In this document: piece by piece, positions 39,734 to 42,073 of the stretch
Layout: each line of letters starts with the position of its first letter
Position numbering within the stretch: the stretch's first letter is position 1
Assembly: GCA_023410875.1 (NCBI GenBank)
Contig: JAEYPH010000112.1
Span: 1 to 42,073 of the forward strand
From: Bacillota bacterium
GTDB lineage: Bacteria; Bacillota; Clostridia; Christensenellales; UMGS416
Reading direction: 5' to 3'
DNA: 42,073 nucleotides
The notes under the pieces: generated by a model
Databases searched by the model: none
Seen by the model: only the letters and a program-made list of their open reading frames with translations
Told to the model about the DNA's origin: nothing
Made by a program: the position numbers and the translations under genes

Positions 39734-39810
39734 TCAATGAATTGCATTTCAAAAACCCAGCCAAGCGCTGCCAGTGGTCTCATAAAAAGAACCCACGGCG
39801 GGTTTGTTTT

Positions 39811-39833
39811 TGCTATACTGTACGCAGTACGCA
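39811..39833 (+). promoter_or_regulatory. Extended -10 and tandem repeat before the MFS gene
   Basis: TGC precedes TATACT (39814-39819), an extended -10; no good -35 was found. Right after it, GTACGCA occurs twice in tandem (39820-39826 and 39827-39833), a possible regulator site. Confidence 0.5.
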
Positions 39834-39853
39834 TTACCGCAAGGAGTATCCCT

Positions 39854-41095
39854 ATGTCCCATCACCCCAACTACCGCCTGACCGCCCGGGCCTGCTATCT
39901 GGGCAACTTCACCCAGGCCATCGTCGTGAACCTCACGCCCATCCTGTTCATCCCGCTGCGGGAGCAGTTCGGCTTCTCCTACGGCCAATTCGGGCTGCTG
40001 GTGCTGGTCAACTTCCTCACCCAGGTGGTCTTTGATATCCTGTTCAGCAAGGCTGTGGACCGCCACGGCTTTCGGCCCTTCGTGGTGACCGCCCACGCCG
40101 TGTGCGTGGCGGGCTTCGGCCTGTTCGCCGCGGTGCCGCTGCTGTTCCCCGGCCATGAATATGCGGGCTTTCTGGCGGCCACCATCGTGTTCTCCGCCGC
40201 CGGCGGGCTGCTGGAGCTGCTCTTAAGCCCCATCGTGGACGCGCTGCCCGGCGAGGAGAAGGCCAAGGCTATGGCCATGCTGCACTCCTTTTACGCCTGG
40301 GGCCAGGTGGCCGTGGTCGTGGGCACCACGCTGTTCCTCTATGCCTTCGGCGCGGGTAGCTGGCAGGCCATCACGCTGCTGTGGATGGCTGTTCCGCTGC
40401 TCAACACGGTGCTGTTCTCCATCGCGCCGCTGCGGCGCAAGGCCTACGAGGCGCAGCTCATGCGCGTGCGGGACCTGGTGCGCCACCCGGTGTTCATCGT
40501 GGCGTTTCTGGCCATCCTGTTCGGCGGCGCATCGGAGGTCACCATGGGCCAATGGGCGTCCAGCTTCCTGCAAAAAGGTCTGGGCCTGCCCAAGATCATC
40601 GGGGATACCTTTGGGCTTACGTTCTTCGCAGCCATGCTGGGTGTGGGGCGCCTGCTCTACGGCCTGTACGGCCACCGGCTGAACCTCAACCGCGTGATGG
40701 TAGCCGGCTCCGCGGTGGCCATCGCTTGCTACGTGGCGGTGGCGCTGTCACCATGGAAGGGGCTTTCTCTGGTGGCCTGCGGCGTGACCGGCCTGTGCGT
40801 AAGCCTGCTGTGGCCGGGCACGCTGACCGAGGCCTCTGCCCGGCTGCCCATGGCCGGCGCATCGATGTTCGCGCTGCTGGCCGCCGGCGGCGACATCGGC
40901 TGCTCCCTGGGCCCGTGGCTGACCGGCGTGATAACCGACGCGGCGCAGGCCGGGCTGCCGGCCAACTTCCTGGGTACGCTGGCCGCCACGCCGGAGCAGA
41001 TGGCGCTGCGGGTGGGCATCCTGAGCGCGGCAGCGCTGCCGGTGGCGTCATTGGTATTGCAGCGTCTGCTGCGCGAGAAAAACAAAAAGGGTTAA
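39854..41095 (+). CDS. Major facilitator superfamily transporter
   Basis: A 413-residue transporter with about twelve membrane segments and a central cytoplasmic loop (LRRKAYEAQLMRVRDLVRHP). The first half has DILFSKAVDRHGFRPFVV, the loop-2 motif of the superfamily in modified form. I start at ATG 39854 because AAGGAG lies seven bases upstream; the longer frame begins inside the divergent promoter region. It is divergent from the C-glycoside deglycosidase operon and 18 bases before the ADP-ribosylglycohydrolase gene. It resembles sugar/organic-solute MFS members. Uptake of a glycoside or export of the aglycone fits the setting but is not shown by sequence. Confidence 0.87.
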   Translation: MSHHPNYRLTARACYLGNFTQAIVVNLTPILFIPLREQFGFSYGQFGLLVLVNFLTQVVFDILFSKAVDRHGFRPFVVTAHAVCVAGFGLFAAVPLLFPGHEYAGFLAATIVFSAAGGLLELLLSPIVDALPGEEKAKAMAMLHSFYAWGQVAVVVGTTLFLYAFGAGSWQAITLLWMAVPLLNTVLFSIAPLRRKAYEAQLMRVRDLVRHPVFIVAFLAILFGGASEVTMGQWASSFLQKGLGLPKIIGDTFGLTFFAAMLGVGRLLYGLYGHRLNLNRVMVAGSAVAIACYVAVALSPWKGLSLVACGVTGLCVSLLWPGTLTEASARLPMAGASMFALLAAGGDIGCSLGPWLTGVITDAAQAGLPANFLGTLAATPEQMALRVGILSAAALPVASLVLQRLLREKNKKG

Positions 41096-41113
41096 GCATA
41101 GGCTGGAGGCAGC

Positions 41114-41917
41114 ATGATCGGCGCGATATACGGGGATATCATCGGTTCGGTCTACGAACATAACGCCACCAAATCCGAGGATTTCGCGCTGCTCAGCGAC
41201 GGCAGTACCTTCACCGATGACACCGTGCTGACTGTCGCGGTGGCCGAAGCGCTGCTGTACCGGGCCGACCACCCGCAGGACAGAACGGCCCCTGACGCGC
41301 TGTATGCCGCGCGGTTCAGGCAGTATTACGCCAGATACCCCGATGCCGGATACGGCGGCATGTTTATACAGTGGGCTCAGAGTAGGGACGCCGTGCGCAA
41401 CAACAGCTACGGCAACGGTGCGGCGATGCGCGTGTCACCCATTGGATATGCCTTTGACGGGATAGAGGAAGTGCTGCGAGAGGCCAAGGCCAGCTGCACC
41501 TTCACGCACAACCATCCGGACGCCATCGCCGGCGCTCAGGCGACCGCCGCGTGCGTTTACCTTGCGCGTCAGCGTGCGTCCAAACAGGAAATCAAGACGT
41601 TCGTCCAACGCCGTTTCAGGTATGACCTGTCCTTCTCATTGGAGAGCATCCGCAGCACATACGGGTTCGAGATACAAACCAGCAAATGCGTGCCGCCATG
41701 CATCGTGGCCTTTCTGGAATCCCACGACTATGAAAGCGCGATACGAAAGGTGATCTCCCTGGGAGGCGACAGCGATACGATGGCCTGTATCACCGGCGGT
41801 ATCGCCCACGCCTTCTATCAGGAAATGCCATCCGATCTGCACCAGGCCTGCTGGAACAGGCTGGATAGCGGCCTGCGCAAAACCATTCAGGCTTTTAGTT
41901 CGAAGTATTCCATCTAG
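41114..41917 (+). CDS. ADP-ribosylglycohydrolase family protein
   Basis: A 267-residue DraG/ARH-type hydrolase. Magnesium-binding motifs are FTDDTVLT near residue 33, HNHPDAIAGA in the middle and GGDSDTMACITGGIAHA near the end; GNGAAMRVSP is the usual substrate-loop region. It starts with MIGAIYGDIIGS, the standard N-terminus. GGAGG precedes the ATG at 41114, and it is probably co-transcribed with the MFS gene. The family removes ADP-ribose from proteins or small molecules, and some members cleave ADP-ribose-like nucleosides. No ADP-ribosyltransferase is seen here, so the partner is unknown. Confidence 0.9.
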   Translation: MIGAIYGDIIGSVYEHNATKSEDFALLSDGSTFTDDTVLTVAVAEALLYRADHPQDRTAPDALYAARFRQYYARYPDAGYGGMFIQWAQSRDAVRNNSYGNGAAMRVSPIGYAFDGIEEVLREAKASCTFTHNHPDAIAGAQATAACVYLARQRASKQEIKTFVQRRFRYDLSFSLESIRSTYGFEIQTSKCVPPCIVAFLESHDYESAIRKVISLGGDSDTMACITGGIAHAFYQEMPSDLHQACWNRLDSGLRKTIQAFSSKYSI

Positions 41918-42053
41918 CGGTTACATGCTCATACCCGCATAATGAACTGTGAGTTGTAAAATGAATTGTCGCAGAGGGTAAAAAAGAGACCCACCTAACC
42001 GACCAGACAGCTACAATGAAGTTGCAACACAAAAAAGCAACTGAGGTGGCAAG

Positions 42054-42073
42054 ATGGGTCGAGCACAGGATAC
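42054..42073 (+). CDS. Possible start of a new gene, cut by the window edge
   Basis: An ATG at 42054 has GAGGTGG about five bases before it and encodes MGRAQD. The preceding AT-rich, A-tract-containing sequence (41970-42050) differs from the GC-rich neighbours and could be the end of an insertion sequence whose transposase begins here. Six codons are too few to identify it. Confidence 0.25.

Noticed and set aside
1..42073. Possible CRISPR arrays, tRNA or rRNA genes, prophage genes, known riboswitches.
   Set aside because: No regularly spaced repeats, cloverleaf-like sequences, ribosomal RNA segments, phage structural genes or recognisable riboswitch cores were seen on either strand by reading.

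Overview
The window is GC-rich DNA, densely packed with genes behind strong GGAGG-type ribosome sites. It most likely comes from a Gram-positive anaerobe of the class Clostridia, perhaps a gut or rumen member near the Oscillospirales. The signs are a perfect CcpA (cre) site, lipoprotein binding proteins, a GntR-LacI hybrid regulator, oxygen-sensitive radical enzymes, GTG and TTG starts, and a short palindromic intergenic element of a type I associate with Oscillospiraceae genomes. No rRNA, tRNA, CRISPR array or intact insertion sequence was seen.

Region A (1-16509, all minus strand) is a glycan or sugar catabolic operon with its own regulator. From promoter to end it runs: two permeases and a large binding lipoprotein (LplABC type), a radical-SAM glycyl-radical activase, a GH127-family glycosidase, a glycyl radical enzyme with an unusual active-site sequence, a URO-D-fold protein, a GH2 beta-mannosidase-like enzyme, a GH38 alpha-mannosidase, and the first codons of a second URO-D-fold protein. 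None of the glycosidases has a signal peptide, so an oligosaccharide is probably imported and cut inside the cell. The radical enzyme then presumably acts on a released sugar or sugar-derived compound. This is the best candidate here for an undescribed system.

Region B (16611-30251, all minus strand) is a nearly complete reductive pyrimidine degradation cluster: a PucR regulator, a class III aminotransferase, an iron alcohol dehydrogenase, an SsuABC-like importer, dihydropyrimidinase, a PreA-type dihydropyrimidine dehydrogenase and an M20 N-carbamoyl amide hydrolase. A third URO-D-fold protein sits at its end. Together they could import uracil or thymine and take it through dihydropyrimidine, the N-carbamoyl-beta-amino acid, the beta-amino acid and the semialdehyde to a 3-hydroxy acid. 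Three features stand out: the importer's binding protein appears circularly permuted and carries a single frameshift; the PreA protein has a PreT-like iron-sulfur N-terminus but no flavin/NAD(P)H subunit is present; and three terminator hairpins lie directly upstream of genes.

Region C (30269-38168) holds a sugar-phosphate-isomerase-like TIM barrel (minus), a complete dipeptide/oligopeptide-type ABC operon (plus; binding protein, two permeases, two ATPases) with a hairpin-rich 309-base spacer, and a convergent creatininase-family amidohydrolase.

Region D (38289-42073) has a two-gene C-glycoside deglycosidase (beta and alpha subunits, minus) with a well-placed promoter and cre site. A divergent MFS transporter and an ADP-ribosylglycohydrolase follow (plus), and a possible new reading frame starts at the right edge.
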